Shown: piece after piece, positions 18,139-26,087 of the stretch
Position numbering within the stretch: the first letter of the stretch is position 1
Layout of the letters: each line of letters begins with the position of its first letter
Origin: JAJXWB01 sp046349215
GTDB lineage: Bacteria > Pseudomonadota > Alphaproteobacteria > Rhizobiales > Beijerinckiaceae
NCBI GenBank assembly: GCA_046349215.1
Contig: JAXMCV010000002.1
Location: forward strand, 186,001 to 250,000
DNA: 64,000 nucleotides
Direction: 5' to 3'
Made by a program: the position numbers and the translations under genes
The notes under the pieces: generated by a model
Seen by the model: only the letters and a program-made list of their open reading frames with translations
What the model was told of the DNA's origin: nothing
Database searches by the model: none

Positions 18139-18738
18139 TCATGCGCCCGCTTCCAGCGCAGCCTGCACAAAGTCGAGGCGGTCCTGGCCGAAGAAGAACT
18201 GCCCGTCGACGATGTAGGTGGGCGAGCCGAAGGCGCCGGCGGCGATCGCTGCGGCCGTGTTGGCTTCGTATGCCGCGCCGGCGTCGGCGCCGTCGGCGCA
18301 TGCCAGAGCCTCGCCGGGATCGGCGCCTGCTTCGGCGAGCAGGGCGCGCAAGGCGGCCGGGTCGGCGATGTCGAGATCGCGCGCCCATACCGCTTCGAGC
18401 GTCAGCGACACGAAGGCGTCGACGGGACCGTGCAACATCTGCAGCGCCACGATGGCGCGGGCCGCCGGCGCCCCATCGGTCGGCCAATGCTTCGGGCGCG
18501 CGTTCAGCGGAAGGTTGCGGCGCGCGGCCCACATCTGCATGTCGCGGGCGCGCCAGGCGCGGCGCGCATCGGATTGCTTCACCGGCGGCGTCGAGCCGCC
18601 TTCGGCGAACACGCGCGCAATGTCGACGGGGCGGTGGACGACGCGCGCGCCACTCGCCCGCGCGATATCGAGCAGGGCGCTGCAACCGAGATAGGCGTAG
18701 CCCGAGACCGGCGCGAAATAGTGCACGATCTCGGGCAT
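18139..18738 (-). CDS. 2-hydroxychromene-2-carboxylate isomerase-like (DsbA/GST-kappa fold)
   Basis: 199 residues. Thioredoxin-fold protein with the kappa-class hallmark GSPTYIVDGQFFFGQDRLDF near the C terminus and an N-terminal SGYAYLG with the serine that contacts glutathione. Family members isomerise 2-hydroxychromene-2-carboxylate in naphthalene breakdown using glutathione, or act as other GSH-dependent enzymes. No aromatic-degradation genes are nearby, so a different thiol-linked role is likely. It follows the rhodanese gene by 4 bases. Confidence 0.82.
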   Translation of the reverse strand: MPEIVHYFAPVSGYAYLGCSALLDIARASGARVVHRPVDIARVFAEGGSTPPVKQSDARRAWRARDMQMWAARRNLPLNARPKHWPTDGAPAARAIVALQMLHGPVDAFVSLTLEAVWARDLDIADPAALRALLAEAGADPGEALACADGADAGAAYEANTAAAIAAGAFGSPTYIVDGQFFFGQDRLDFVQAALEAGA

Positions 18739-18742
18739 GGGC

Positions 18743-19618
18743 TCAGGCGGCCTTCGGCGCGACGAGGGCGGCAGGCATCCCGCTCTCGATCGGCAGCGAC
18801 GGATCGCGCGACCATTCGTTCCACGAGCCGAAATACATACACACGTCCGTCACGCCGGCATTCTTCAGCGCGACGAACGTGTTCGAGGCGCGCGCGCCCT
18901 TGAAGCAATAGAGATAGACGGTCGACGATTGCGTGATGCCGACGGTGGCGCATTCCGCCAGGATTTCGTCCTTCGACTTGAAGCGCGGGCCTTCCGCCGT
19001 CGGCTTCATCATGCGGTACCACTCGAGCCAGACCGCGCCGGGAATGCGGCCCTTGCGCGGGCAGAAATCCTTGCCGTAGGGCGAGGAGGAATCGCCGATC
19101 CACTCGTCGACGTCGCGCACGTCGAGGATGACGACCTTCGAGTTGCCGACCGCCGCGAGCATCGTCTTGGCGTCGATGAGAATGTCGCCGGCCTTCGGAT
19201 CGATCGGGAAACCGCCCGCCTTCGGCGATGGCGCCTCGGTCGAGACCGGCAGGCCGGCCGCCTTCCACGCGTCGAAGCCGCCGTGCAGCACCTGCGCCTT
19301 CGGGTAACCCAGGAAAGCGAGCAGGTAATAGCCGCGGCACGACTGGCCGAAGCCGGAATTCATGGACTGTTCGTAGACGACCGCGGTTTCGACGCCTGTC
19401 AGGCCCGCCTTGGCGAAGGCGTCCGCGAATTTCTGCTTGAGCTCCGCCATGCCTTCCGGCGTCGAGGTTGCAAGATAGGTGAATATCTCATGCACGTTGA
19501 CAGCGCCGGGGATATGTCCCGCCGCATATGCCTCGGGCGCCCGCGTGTCGATGACGACCGTCGGGTTCGTTTTCATGAAATTCGCTAGATCGGCAGCCGC
19601 TACCAATACATCCGTCAT
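18743..19618 (-). CDS. Two-domain sulfurtransferase (rhodanese)
   Basis: 291 residues with tandem rhodanese domains. The N-terminal, non-catalytic domain has VIDTRAPEAYAAGHIPGAVNVHE; the C-terminal domain has VILDVRDVDEW and the active-site cysteine at about residue 238 in LYCFKGARAS. It transfers sulfur from thiosulfate or 3-mercaptopyruvate to cyanide or another acceptor. In an operon with cyanase, a thiocyanate/cyanate link is attractive but unproven. Confidence 0.9.
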   Translation of the reverse strand: MTDVLVAAADLANFMKTNPTVVIDTRAPEAYAAGHIPGAVNVHEIFTYLATSTPEGMAELKQKFADAFAKAGLTGVETAVVYEQSMNSGFGQSCRGYYLLAFLGYPKAQVLHGGFDAWKAAGLPVSTEAPSPKAGGFPIDPKAGDILIDAKTMLAAVGNSKVVILDVRDVDEWIGDSSSPYGKDFCPRKGRIPGAVWLEWYRMMKPTAEGPRFKSKDEILAECATVGITQSSTVYLYCFKGARASNTFVALKNAGVTDVCMYFGSWNEWSRDPSLPIESGMPAALVAPKAA

Positions 19619-19678
19619 GACGAACTCCGTTCGGGTGGGGCCGGCGCGAAAGGCGCCGGCATCCGGATCGCGCCGGAT

Positions 19679-20791
19679 TCAGTGCGCCGTATCGGCGAGC
19701 ATTTTCCTGAGCTGCTTCGTCGCCGGCGTGACGATGGCGATGAACCACGCCTCGCGCAGACGACGTTGCGCACGATGCGCGGCGACATAGCCGCGCGCGC
19801 CGCAATGGAGCATGGCCGCATTCGCAGCCGCGACGCTCGCCTCGCCGCCGGCCAGCCGCAATTCGATGATCCGGCGCCAGAAGGCGAGCGACGGATCGTA
19901 GGGCGTCGCGGCAAGCTGCATCGTCTCGGCTTCGATCTTTTCGAGCGCTTCCTCGAAATGTTCGGGTTGCTCGGGGAGATATGAATTGATGTGACCGAGC
20001 GCGGGCCGGACTTCCTTCATCATCGCGATGCAATCGCGCACGAGGCCGAACGCCATGCCGAATTGCAGAAGCAGGAAGCCGGCGCGAATTTTTTTCACAT
20101 AGCTCATCGCGTCGTGCGCCAGCACCATGGAATCCGGCACGAAGGCGTCCCGGAACTGCACGGCGTAGGTGCCCGTCCCGTCCATCGCGAGAAAGGGTTC
20201 GCACGGCTTGAGCGTGACGCCCTGGCCAGCGCAATCGGCAAGGAACATGACGCGCTGGCTGTCGTCCTCGACCTCGCAGATCGCGCCGAAGACATGGTCT
20301 GCGCCGAGGTTCGAGACCCACGGCAGCACGCCCCGCACGACATAGCCGCCCGCGACGCGCTTCGCCTTCAGGCGAAGCTGCTCGATACCGTAGAAGGTCT
20401 TCATCGGATTGGAGAGGCCGGTGCCGCCGAGCTGCGCGCCGCTCGCAACCTTCGGCAGCAGCCGTTCGCGCAGCTCGATATTGTCGGTGTTGAGCACGTA
20501 CCAGCCGAGCGTATCCTGGCACCAGGTCATGAACCCGGTCGCCGTGCACGTCTGCGACACGATCGACATGTTGGCGATCGCTTCGCGAAGGTCCGGCGCG
20601 CCGCCGAGGAGATGCGTGCCGTATGCGCCCGCGGCGCCAAAGGACCGCATGACCTGTTCGGGATAGGCGCCCCTGTCGATCTCGACGATTTGCGCGTTGA
20701 GATCGCTCGAGGCGATCTTCTGCACGGCGGCGCGGATCGCCACGGCGCCGTCAACCGCCGGCTTGTCCGCAAGTGCTTCGTGAAGCGACAT
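19679..20791 (-). CDS. Acyl-CoA dehydrogenase-family flavoprotein
   Basis: 370 residues with the acyl-CoA dehydrogenase fold: helical N terminus, beta-domain with GGTGLSNPMKTFYG and RVAGGYVVRGVLPWVSNLG, and a helical C-terminal domain. Several family members are not CoA enzymes but flavin-dependent monooxygenases of sulfur compounds (DszC/SfnB type). The operon context (rhodanese, OsmC, HCCA isomerase) and the non-standard active-site region make such a role plausible. I cannot assign the catalytic base with confidence. Encoded 20 bases after the OsmC gene. Confidence 0.78.
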   Translation of the reverse strand: MSLHEALADKPAVDGAVAIRAAVQKIASSDLNAQIVEIDRGAYPEQVMRSFGAAGAYGTHLLGGAPDLREAIANMSIVSQTCTATGFMTWCQDTLGWYVLNTDNIELRERLLPKVASGAQLGGTGLSNPMKTFYGIEQLRLKAKRVAGGYVVRGVLPWVSNLGADHVFGAICEVEDDSQRVMFLADCAGQGVTLKPCEPFLAMDGTGTYAVQFRDAFVPDSMVLAHDAMSYVKKIRAGFLLLQFGMAFGLVRDCIAMMKEVRPALGHINSYLPEQPEHFEEALEKIEAETMQLAATPYDPSLAFWRRIIELRLAGGEASVAAANAAMLHCGARGYVAAHRAQRRLREAWFIAIVTPATKQLRKMLADTAH

Positions 20792-20810
20792 GGATGCGCC
20801 CTTCTTGCGG

Positions 20811-21353
20811 CTACACGCCGACTTCCAGATTGACCGGACGAATGAAGGTGTTGGCGACCGGCGACCATTTGGTCACGTGTGCAATCAGCTTCTCGACTTC
20901 GGCCTGCGAGACGCCGTCGCATTCCATGTCGACCTTCACGCGCACGTCGGTGAAACCGACCGGCTTCTCGCCGAGATCGCCGGTGCCCCAGACGCCCGTG
21001 ATGTTGAGGTCGCCTTCAAGCGCGAGTTCGAGCTTGCGCACCGTCCAGCCGCGATGCACGGCGTTGGCGTGCAGACCCACCGCAAGGCACGAACCCAGCG
21101 CGGCGAGCGAGGCTTCCGAGGGATTGGGCGCGGTGTCGTCGCCGAGCAGGGCCGGCGGTTCGTCGACGATGTAGGGCGGCAGATTGCGAATGTAGTTGGC
21201 GTGCCGGAACTTGCCTTCCGCGACCGTCTTGCACTTCAGCGTCTTGATCGCCTGGGGATTGGCCTTGCCCGAGGCGATCAGCCCCTCCAGGCCGGTCTTG
21301 TCGATCGGCGCGAGACAGCCGGTGAGAACCACTTCTTCCTTGACCGCAGCCAT
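20811..21353 (-). CDS. OsmC-family peroxiredoxin-like protein
   Basis: 180 residues with the OsmC fold. The conserved glutamate/cysteine region appears as PSEASLAALGSCLAVGLHANAVHRGW, and a second Cys lies in LTGCLAPIDKTG near the N terminus. OsmC proteins reduce organic hydroperoxides with two cysteines; related members handle other thiol chemistry. First gene of the ten-gene operon, directly downstream of the palindrome bound presumably by the divergent TetR protein. Confidence 0.85.
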   Translation of the reverse strand: MAAVKEEVVLTGCLAPIDKTGLEGLIASGKANPQAIKTLKCKTVAEGKFRHANYIRNLPPYIVDEPPALLGDDTAPNPSEASLAALGSCLAVGLHANAVHRGWTVRKLELALEGDLNITGVWGTGDLGEKPVGFTDVRVKVDMECDGVSQAEVEKLIAHVTKWSPVANTFIRPVNLEVGV

Positions 21354-21379
21354 GGCTTTCCTCCAATAATTGTCAACAG

Positions 21380-21397
21380 AGACGGACCGGTCTGTCT
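21380..21397. promoter_or_regulatory. Palindromic operator for the divergent TetR regulator
   Basis: An 18-base near-perfect palindrome, AGACGGACCGGTCTGTCT (16 of 18 positions symmetric), 27 bases upstream of the OsmC start and in the gap shared with the TetR gene. The AGAC...GTCT core is a common TetR operator shape. It would allow the TetR protein to repress the ten-gene operon and perhaps itself. Confidence 0.68.
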
Positions 21398-21567
21398 ATT
21401 GCATGAGGCGTGCCAGACATGCGGTTGGGAGCTGAAATGGCCGGATTCCTTATTGTTTGCGCGAAGCGCCTGCGTCCGGCGGGAGGGGTTGGGCGACGAC
21501 GGCGCCCTGTGGAACGGCATTCTGCCTTCCGACCCGACGCAGCCTGCAGAGCGAAGCGGCGCCGCCC

Positions 21568-22176
21568 ATGAGCGACATTTGCACAATGGACGAACGGCCT
21601 GGCGTGGAACTGCCGCCGCGCGACCGTCTCGTTCGGGCCGCCACGCGGCTGTTCTGTTCGCGGGGGATCGCGGCCACCGGCATCGACGCCGTCCTGCGCG
21701 AGGCCGGCGTCGCCAAGATGACGCTCTACAAGATCTTCGGGTCGAAGGATCGGCTGGTCGAGGCGGTCCTGGAAGAGGAAGGACAACGCTGGCGCGACTG
21801 GTTCCTGCCGGCGCTCGTCGATGGCCCGCAGGCGCCGCGCGACAAGCTCGATCGCATCTTCCCGCTGCTGCGGCAGTGGTTCGAGCAGGATGACTTCTAC
21901 GGCTGCCCGTTCATCAACGCCGTCGGCGAGCACGACAAGAGCGATCCTCGATTGCGCGACCTCGCCTTGCGCCACAAGTCGGCGCTGCTGGACGCCATTA
22001 CGGCGCTTGCCGCCGCGGCGGGCGCCGCCGATCCGGTGTCGCTGTCGCATCAGGTGGGTTTGCTGATCGACGGCGCGATTGTAGCCGTCATGGTCACACG
22101 CGAGCCATCCCTCGCGGATGTCGCGGGCAAGGCGTGCAACGCCGTTTTGAACGAGGCATTGCAGCCAGCCCGATAG
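21568..22176 (+). CDS. TetR-family transcriptional regulator
   Basis: 202 residues from the ATG at 21568. The N-terminal HTH (RDRLVRAATRLFCSRGIAATGIDAVLREAGVAKMTLYKIFGSKDRLVEAVL) is typical; the C-terminal ligand domain has YGCPFINAV, as in AcrR/YjdC-like members. Divergent from the OsmC-GGT operon and next to an 18-base palindrome. It is the likely local repressor; the inducing ligand (perhaps cyanate, thiol or peroxide) is unknown. Confidence 0.9.
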   Translation: MSDICTMDERPGVELPPRDRLVRAATRLFCSRGIAATGIDAVLREAGVAKMTLYKIFGSKDRLVEAVLEEEGQRWRDWFLPALVDGPQAPRDKLDRIFPLLRQWFEQDDFYGCPFINAVGEHDKSDPRLRDLALRHKSALLDAITALAAAAGAADPVSLSHQVGLLIDGAIVAVMVTREPSLADVAGKACNAVLNEALQPAR

Positions 22177-22244
22177 GGCCATGCCCTCAGCGTCGGACGG
22201 CGTCAGCCAGGCTTTCGTCGAATCGCGGCGTTTGCCTGGGAGCG

Positions 22245-23123
22245 TCAGGCCAAGTTCAGAAGGTCGATCGATTGACGTCTAATGTCAACGACGATCGCTT
22301 CATCCAGTGTCGCCAGCCAGCGCTGCGGCAGCGCTTCGTATCCATAGGTCGCGCCCGCCAGCATTCCCGCGAGCGCGCCAGTCGTATCCGCATCCCCGCC
22401 CTCGTTGACAGTCACGACGAGGCATTCCTCGAAACCGTCGGTCTCGAAATAGAAGTGCAGGACAGTGCGCATCGTATCGACGATATATCCGCTCGACGAG
22501 GAGCGGAACGGCGAGAAGCGGAACAGCGGATGCTGGTCAACGAGCTCATCGGCGATGGCGCGCGCCGCTGACCTGCCCTGTCCAAGGACGAGCGCCTGGG
22601 TCATCCGGACGAGCGCGACCGAAGCGGCGTCGGACAAGGGATGATTGTGGGTAGTGCGGCATTGCCCGAGCGTCCATTCGATCGCCTCGGCGGGGCGTGA
22701 CAAGGTAGCGAGCGCGACGGGCAGGATTCGCATGGCCGCGCCGTTGCCTGCATCGCCGTCGAAATAGGGTCCTTCCACCGAGCCGTCGATCATGTAGCGA
22801 CGGATGCCGCGACGACAGGTTGCGCCGACATCGCGCGGCTGCGTCTTCAGCCATGCCGCGAATTCGTCGCAGACATCGTTCGCATCAAAGCCGCGCCGCC
22901 GGACCAGCGATCGTCCCAGCGCCAGCGACATTTCGGTGTCGTCCGTGACCTGTCCCGGCTGCAAGCCGAGCCAGCCGCCGCCGATTATTTCGCGATGCAC
23001 GCCGTAGCGCGCGGCGATCTCCGGCCTTGTCATGAATTCGACGGTGGCGCCCAGCGCGTCGCCGCATGCGAAGCCGAGATAGGCGGCGAGCGCGCGATCG
23101 ATCGTTGATGAATCTAGCGCCAC
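22245..23123 (-). CDS. draG: ADP-ribosyl-[dinitrogen reductase] hydrolase
   Basis: 292 residues. DraG removes the ADP-ribose from the arginine of NifH and so reactivates nitrogenase. Metal-binding motifs are intact: FACGDALGATVEFM, VTDDTEMSLALG, DGDAGNGAAMRI and the C-terminal GGDADTTGALAGMLAGATYG. The gene follows draT by 9 bases, the usual draT-draG order. In the same genome context NifH (Arg102) and NifA are encoded nearby. Confidence 0.96.
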   Translation of the reverse strand: MALDSSTIDRALAAYLGFACGDALGATVEFMTRPEIAARYGVHREIIGGGWLGLQPGQVTDDTEMSLALGRSLVRRRGFDANDVCDEFAAWLKTQPRDVGATCRRGIRRYMIDGSVEGPYFDGDAGNGAAMRILPVALATLSRPAEAIEWTLGQCRTTHNHPLSDAASVALVRMTQALVLGQGRSAARAIADELVDQHPLFRFSPFRSSSSGYIVDTMRTVLHFYFETDGFEECLVVTVNEGGDADTTGALAGMLAGATYGYEALPQRWLATLDEAIVVDIRRQSIDLLNLA

Positions 23124-23132
23124 TTCAAACTC

Positions 23133-24002
23133 CTAGTGATAGCTCGCCTCGACGCGATATACGCCGCCGATGACCAGATATTCGCCCTCTCCCTTGAGTG
23201 GGTGCGGCGACAGGAGATCGTTGAAGAACACGATCTTCGCGATCGGCGCCTCGACCTTCAGGATCGTATCGCCGAAGCATCCGGCAATGTCGCGGTCGGC
23301 GGTGAATGAAGAGAGATTGTTGAGCCTCAGCAGCAGGCGTCTGCCGTCCAGCCTTTCGACGATCTCGTGCTCCTCAAGCCCGTTCACGCCACGATAAAGC
23401 GTGAGGCGCGCGCATTCCGGCGCAACGAATTGCCGGAACGCCCACTGGCAGAATTCGTAGAGCAGATCGAGCTGGGCATAGATGGAATTGTCGTGGAAGC
23501 GGCTCGACATCTTTTCCTCGACATAGGTCGTCCAGGCGCCGCTGCCGATGCGCCGGATCGGCGTCTTGTGGAACAGCGGCGGGATCCCGAACCTGCTCTC
23601 GACCCAGCCCTTCAGCACCGCGCCTTCCGGACTATTGCTGTCGTAGCCCCATCCCTTGATCAGCCGGAGAAACGATGAGCGGAACCGGGCGCGACCGGCG
23701 CGTCGTTCCCGCTGTTCGGCGTCGATGCCGAACATGGCCGTCATGTAGGTCGAGAATGCTTCCCCGGCCTCGACGAGGCTTTCGGCCTGGCCGAGCATTT
23801 CGAACAAGGGGCCATTCATCTCCCGCACGCCGGAAATGGTCAGCCGCCGCGACGATTCGTTAAAGGCGACATCCGCCAGAAACGCGGTGGACGCACCGAC
23901 GAGATTGGTCGAATGCCCTTGCCAAGGGGCAAGCGCGGAGGTCTGCGCATTCGACGTCCGATCCGGCATCATGTCCTTCGCTGGAAAACCAGTGATCGCC
24001 AT
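23133..24002 (-). CDS. draT: NAD(+)--dinitrogen-reductase ADP-D-ribosyltransferase
   Basis: DraT attaches ADP-ribose from NAD+ to the NifH arginine and switches nitrogenase off in response to ammonium or darkness/energy loss. Conserved text includes GHSTNLVG, FNESSRRLTISGVREMNGPLFEMLGQAE and the R-S-ExE elements LYRGVNGLEEHE, LNNLSSFT and KGEGEYLVIGGVY. The start is uncertain. ATG at 24002 gives ~289 residues; an ATG pair at 23972/23969 is preceded by GCGAAGGA and gives ~278-279, nearer the usual length. Divergent from nifA. Confidence 0.95.
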   Translation of the reverse strand: MAITGFPAKDMMPDRTSNAQTSALAPWQGHSTNLVGASTAFLADVAFNESSRRLTISGVREMNGPLFEMLGQAESLVEAGEAFSTYMTAMFGIDAEQRERRAGRARFRSSFLRLIKGWGYDSNSPEGAVLKGWVESRFGIPPLFHKTPIRRIGSGAWTTYVEEKMSSRFHDNSIYAQLDLLYEFCQWAFRQFVAPECARLTLYRGVNGLEEHEIVERLDGRRLLLRLNNLSSFTADRDIAGCFGDTILKVEAPIAKIVFFNDLLSPHPLKGEGEYLVIGGVYRVEASYH

Positions 24003-24235
24003 ACCAGCCCATGCGCGATCGGCGCCACGGCCTCGATCAAACGCGACCAAAGTGTGGCTTCGGCCTCGGCAATGCCCGCGCTTGAGGCGGGCCGCCTGCA
24101 ATTTCCGCAGACTGCGCACGCATTTTTTTTGACGTGTGATGCGATGCAGCATCAAATTTGACAAGACACGCCCTGCGCCGCCCGGACTTCCAAACTGTCA
24201 GGCGCCGGGAGCGACTTTCAGGAGCGGAGGCTGAT
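24003..24235. promoter_or_regulatory. draT-nifA divergent regulatory region with inverted repeat
   Basis: Control region for draTG and nifA. It holds a perfect inverted repeat TGATGC-N6-GCATCA (24137-24154), overlapped by the palindrome TCAAATTTGA (24152-24161). No sigma54 -24/-12 or NifA UAS is seen, so nifA is probably transcribed by another sigma factor. Which regulator binds the repeat is unknown. The nifA Shine-Dalgarno (GGAGCGGAGG) ends just before 24236. Confidence 0.45.
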
Positions 24236-25942
24236 ATGGCCGCCGTACAGAGCTTGCGCACCATATCCGTGACGCCCGCCTACAAGGACGTCGCGCTCAC
24301 CGGCGTCTACGAGATCTCCAAGATCCTGACGACGCCGCAATCGCTCGACCGCTGTCTCGGCGGGGTGATCGCCGTGCTCTCGTCCTTCATGCAGATGCGG
24401 CGAGGCTACATTCTCGTGCTCGACGACGCTGGCGAACCGGAACTCACCGCCGCGATGTGCGACGAGGTGAAGCCGAAGTCCCGCTCGCTCGTGCCGCAGG
24501 CGCTCATCGACCAGGTCGTGGCGACGGGCGTTCCGCTCGTGATCGAGAACATCTCGACCCATCCGCTGTTCACGGGATCCGCCTACCTGCGCATGGCCAC
24601 GCCGCGGACGACCGTGTCCTTCGTCGGCGTGCCGATCAAGGTCGATGGCAAGGTGAAGGGCGTGCTGACCGTCGATCGCGAATGGGACGGCAAGCTGCAT
24701 TTCCGTCTCGAGGACGACGTTCGCCTCCTGACCATGGTCGGAAATCTCGTCGGCCAGACGCTGCGCATGCACATGATGCTGGCGCGCGATCGCGACCGGC
24801 TGATCTCGGAAACGCATCGTCTCGAAAAGCAATTGTCGGAAGCGCGCGAGGCGGATGCGCCGTCGCGGCCGCACAAGGCGAAACACCAGGCGACGGCCGG
24901 TATCGTCGGCGGCGGCGCGGCGATCCGCGCTGTTCTCGAGCGAGTCGACGCCGCGGCGCGCTCCAACGCGACCGTCCTGCTGCGCGGCGAGACAGGCACC
25001 GGCAAGGAATTGTTCGCCCGCGCCATTCACGACGCCTCGCCCCGGGCCAAAGGGCCTTTCGTCAAGGTGAATTGCGCCGCCCTCTCCGAAAGCGTTCTCG
25101 AATCGGAATTGTTCGGCCATGAGAAGGGGGCCTTCACCGGTGCCATCAACCAGCGGATCGGCCGTTTCGAGCTGGCCAACGGCGGTACGCTGTTCCTCGA
25201 CGAAATAGGGGAAATTTCCGCTTCATTCCAGGCAAAGCTCCTGCGCGTTCTGCAGGAAGGCGAATTCGAGCGCGTCGGCGGCGCAAAGACGATGAAGGTC
25301 GACGTGCGTATCGTCTGCGCGACCAACCGCAACCTCGAAGAAGCGGTCGCGAAAAACCAGTTCCGCGCCGATCTCTACTACCGCATCAATGTCGTGACGT
25401 TGCTGCTGCCGCCGCTGCGCCAGCGGGTCGAGGATATTCCCGTCCTGGCCCGCCTGTTCCTCGATCGCTTCTCGAGCGAGAACGGCCGCAAGCTGAATTT
25501 CTCGGAGCGGGCGCTGGATATCCTCTCGTCCTGCGCATTTCCCGGAAATGTGCGCGAACTCGAGAATTGCGTCAGGCGCACGGCGGCGCTGGCGGGGTCG
25601 GATGAAATAGGCGCCCCGGATTTCGCGTGCCAGACCGGCATCTGTCTGTCGCGCACGCTCTGGAAGAGCCACGCGCCGGAACAGGCGACGCCGGAGCCGG
25701 CGCGCACTGTCGCCGACAGCCATCTCTTCCCGATCGTCCATGAAAGCGGCGAGGCGGCGCATTGTCCCGCGCCCGGCGCGTGCCCCGTCACGCACCCGCA
25801 CATCGGCGAGAAGGAACGGCTTGTCGATGCGATGGAGAAGACCGGCTGGGTGCAGGCCAAGGCTGCGCGCCTGCTGGGACTCACGCCGCGGCAGATCGGC
25901 TACGCCCTGCGCAAGCACGGCGTCGAGATGAAGCATCTCTGA
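24236..25942 (+). CDS. nifA: Nif-specific transcriptional activator NifA
   Basis: 568 residues. GAF domain (about 20-190), then a sigma54-interacting AAA+ domain (about 222-455) with Walker A GETGTGKE (251-258), the GAFTGA loop (298-303) and Walker B GTLFLDEIGE. A C-terminal Fis-type HTH occupies about 527-565. Cysteines 433, 445, 465 and 470 give exactly C-X11-C-X19-C-X4-C, the oxygen/metal-sensing motif of alphaproteobacterial NifA; this explains the lack of a nifL gene. A further Cys pair (510, 516) lies in the linker. It should activate the UAS/-24/-12 promoters ahead of nifB, nifH, the iscA-like gene and fixA. Confidence 0.98.
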   Translation: MAAVQSLRTISVTPAYKDVALTGVYEISKILTTPQSLDRCLGGVIAVLSSFMQMRRGYILVLDDAGEPELTAAMCDEVKPKSRSLVPQALIDQVVATGVPLVIENISTHPLFTGSAYLRMATPRTTVSFVGVPIKVDGKVKGVLTVDREWDGKLHFRLEDDVRLLTMVGNLVGQTLRMHMMLARDRDRLISETHRLEKQLSEAREADAPSRPHKAKHQATAGIVGGGAAIRAVLERVDAAARSNATVLLRGETGTGKELFARAIHDASPRAKGPFVKVNCAALSESVLESELFGHEKGAFTGAINQRIGRFELANGGTLFLDEIGEISASFQAKLLRVLQEGEFERVGGAKTMKVDVRIVCATNRNLEEAVAKNQFRADLYYRINVVTLLLPPLRQRVEDIPVLARLFLDRFSSENGRKLNFSERALDILSSCAFPGNVRELENCVRRTAALAGSDEIGAPDFACQTGICLSRTLWKSHAPEQATPEPARTVADSHLFPIVHESGEAAHCPAPGACPVTHPHIGEKERLVDAMEKTGWVQAKAARLLGLTPRQIGYALRKHGVEMKHL

Positions 25943-25956
25943 CGTGCGACACGCCA

Positions 25957-25972
25957 TGTCGCAGGCCCGACA
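25957..25972 (+). promoter_or_regulatory. NifA upstream activator sequence for nifB
   Basis: Exact TGT-N10-ACA match, centred about 80 bases upstream of the -24 element at 26045. Confidence 0.8.
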
Positions 25973-26044
25973 GAATGTGCGGCCTGCGACGTTGGCCACT
26001 TCTTTCCTGCCAGATAATTCCAAGTAAAATCAAACAGCTCGCCT

Positions 26045-26060
26045 TGGCACGGCGGTTGCG
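26045..26060 (+). promoter_or_regulatory. Sigma54 -24/-12 promoter of nifB
   Basis: TGGCAC, five bases, then TTGC (26056-26059): a consensus RpoN promoter. It lies 28 bases before the nifB ATG. Confidence 0.88.
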
Positions 26061-26087
26061 GAACCTCAGGGCAAACCGGAGGCCGCC

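Noticed and set aside
19679..21353. Fatty-acid beta-oxidation operon
   Set aside because: Only one acyl-CoA-dehydrogenase-like gene; no thiolase, hydratase or ligase; neighbours concern cyanate and thiols.
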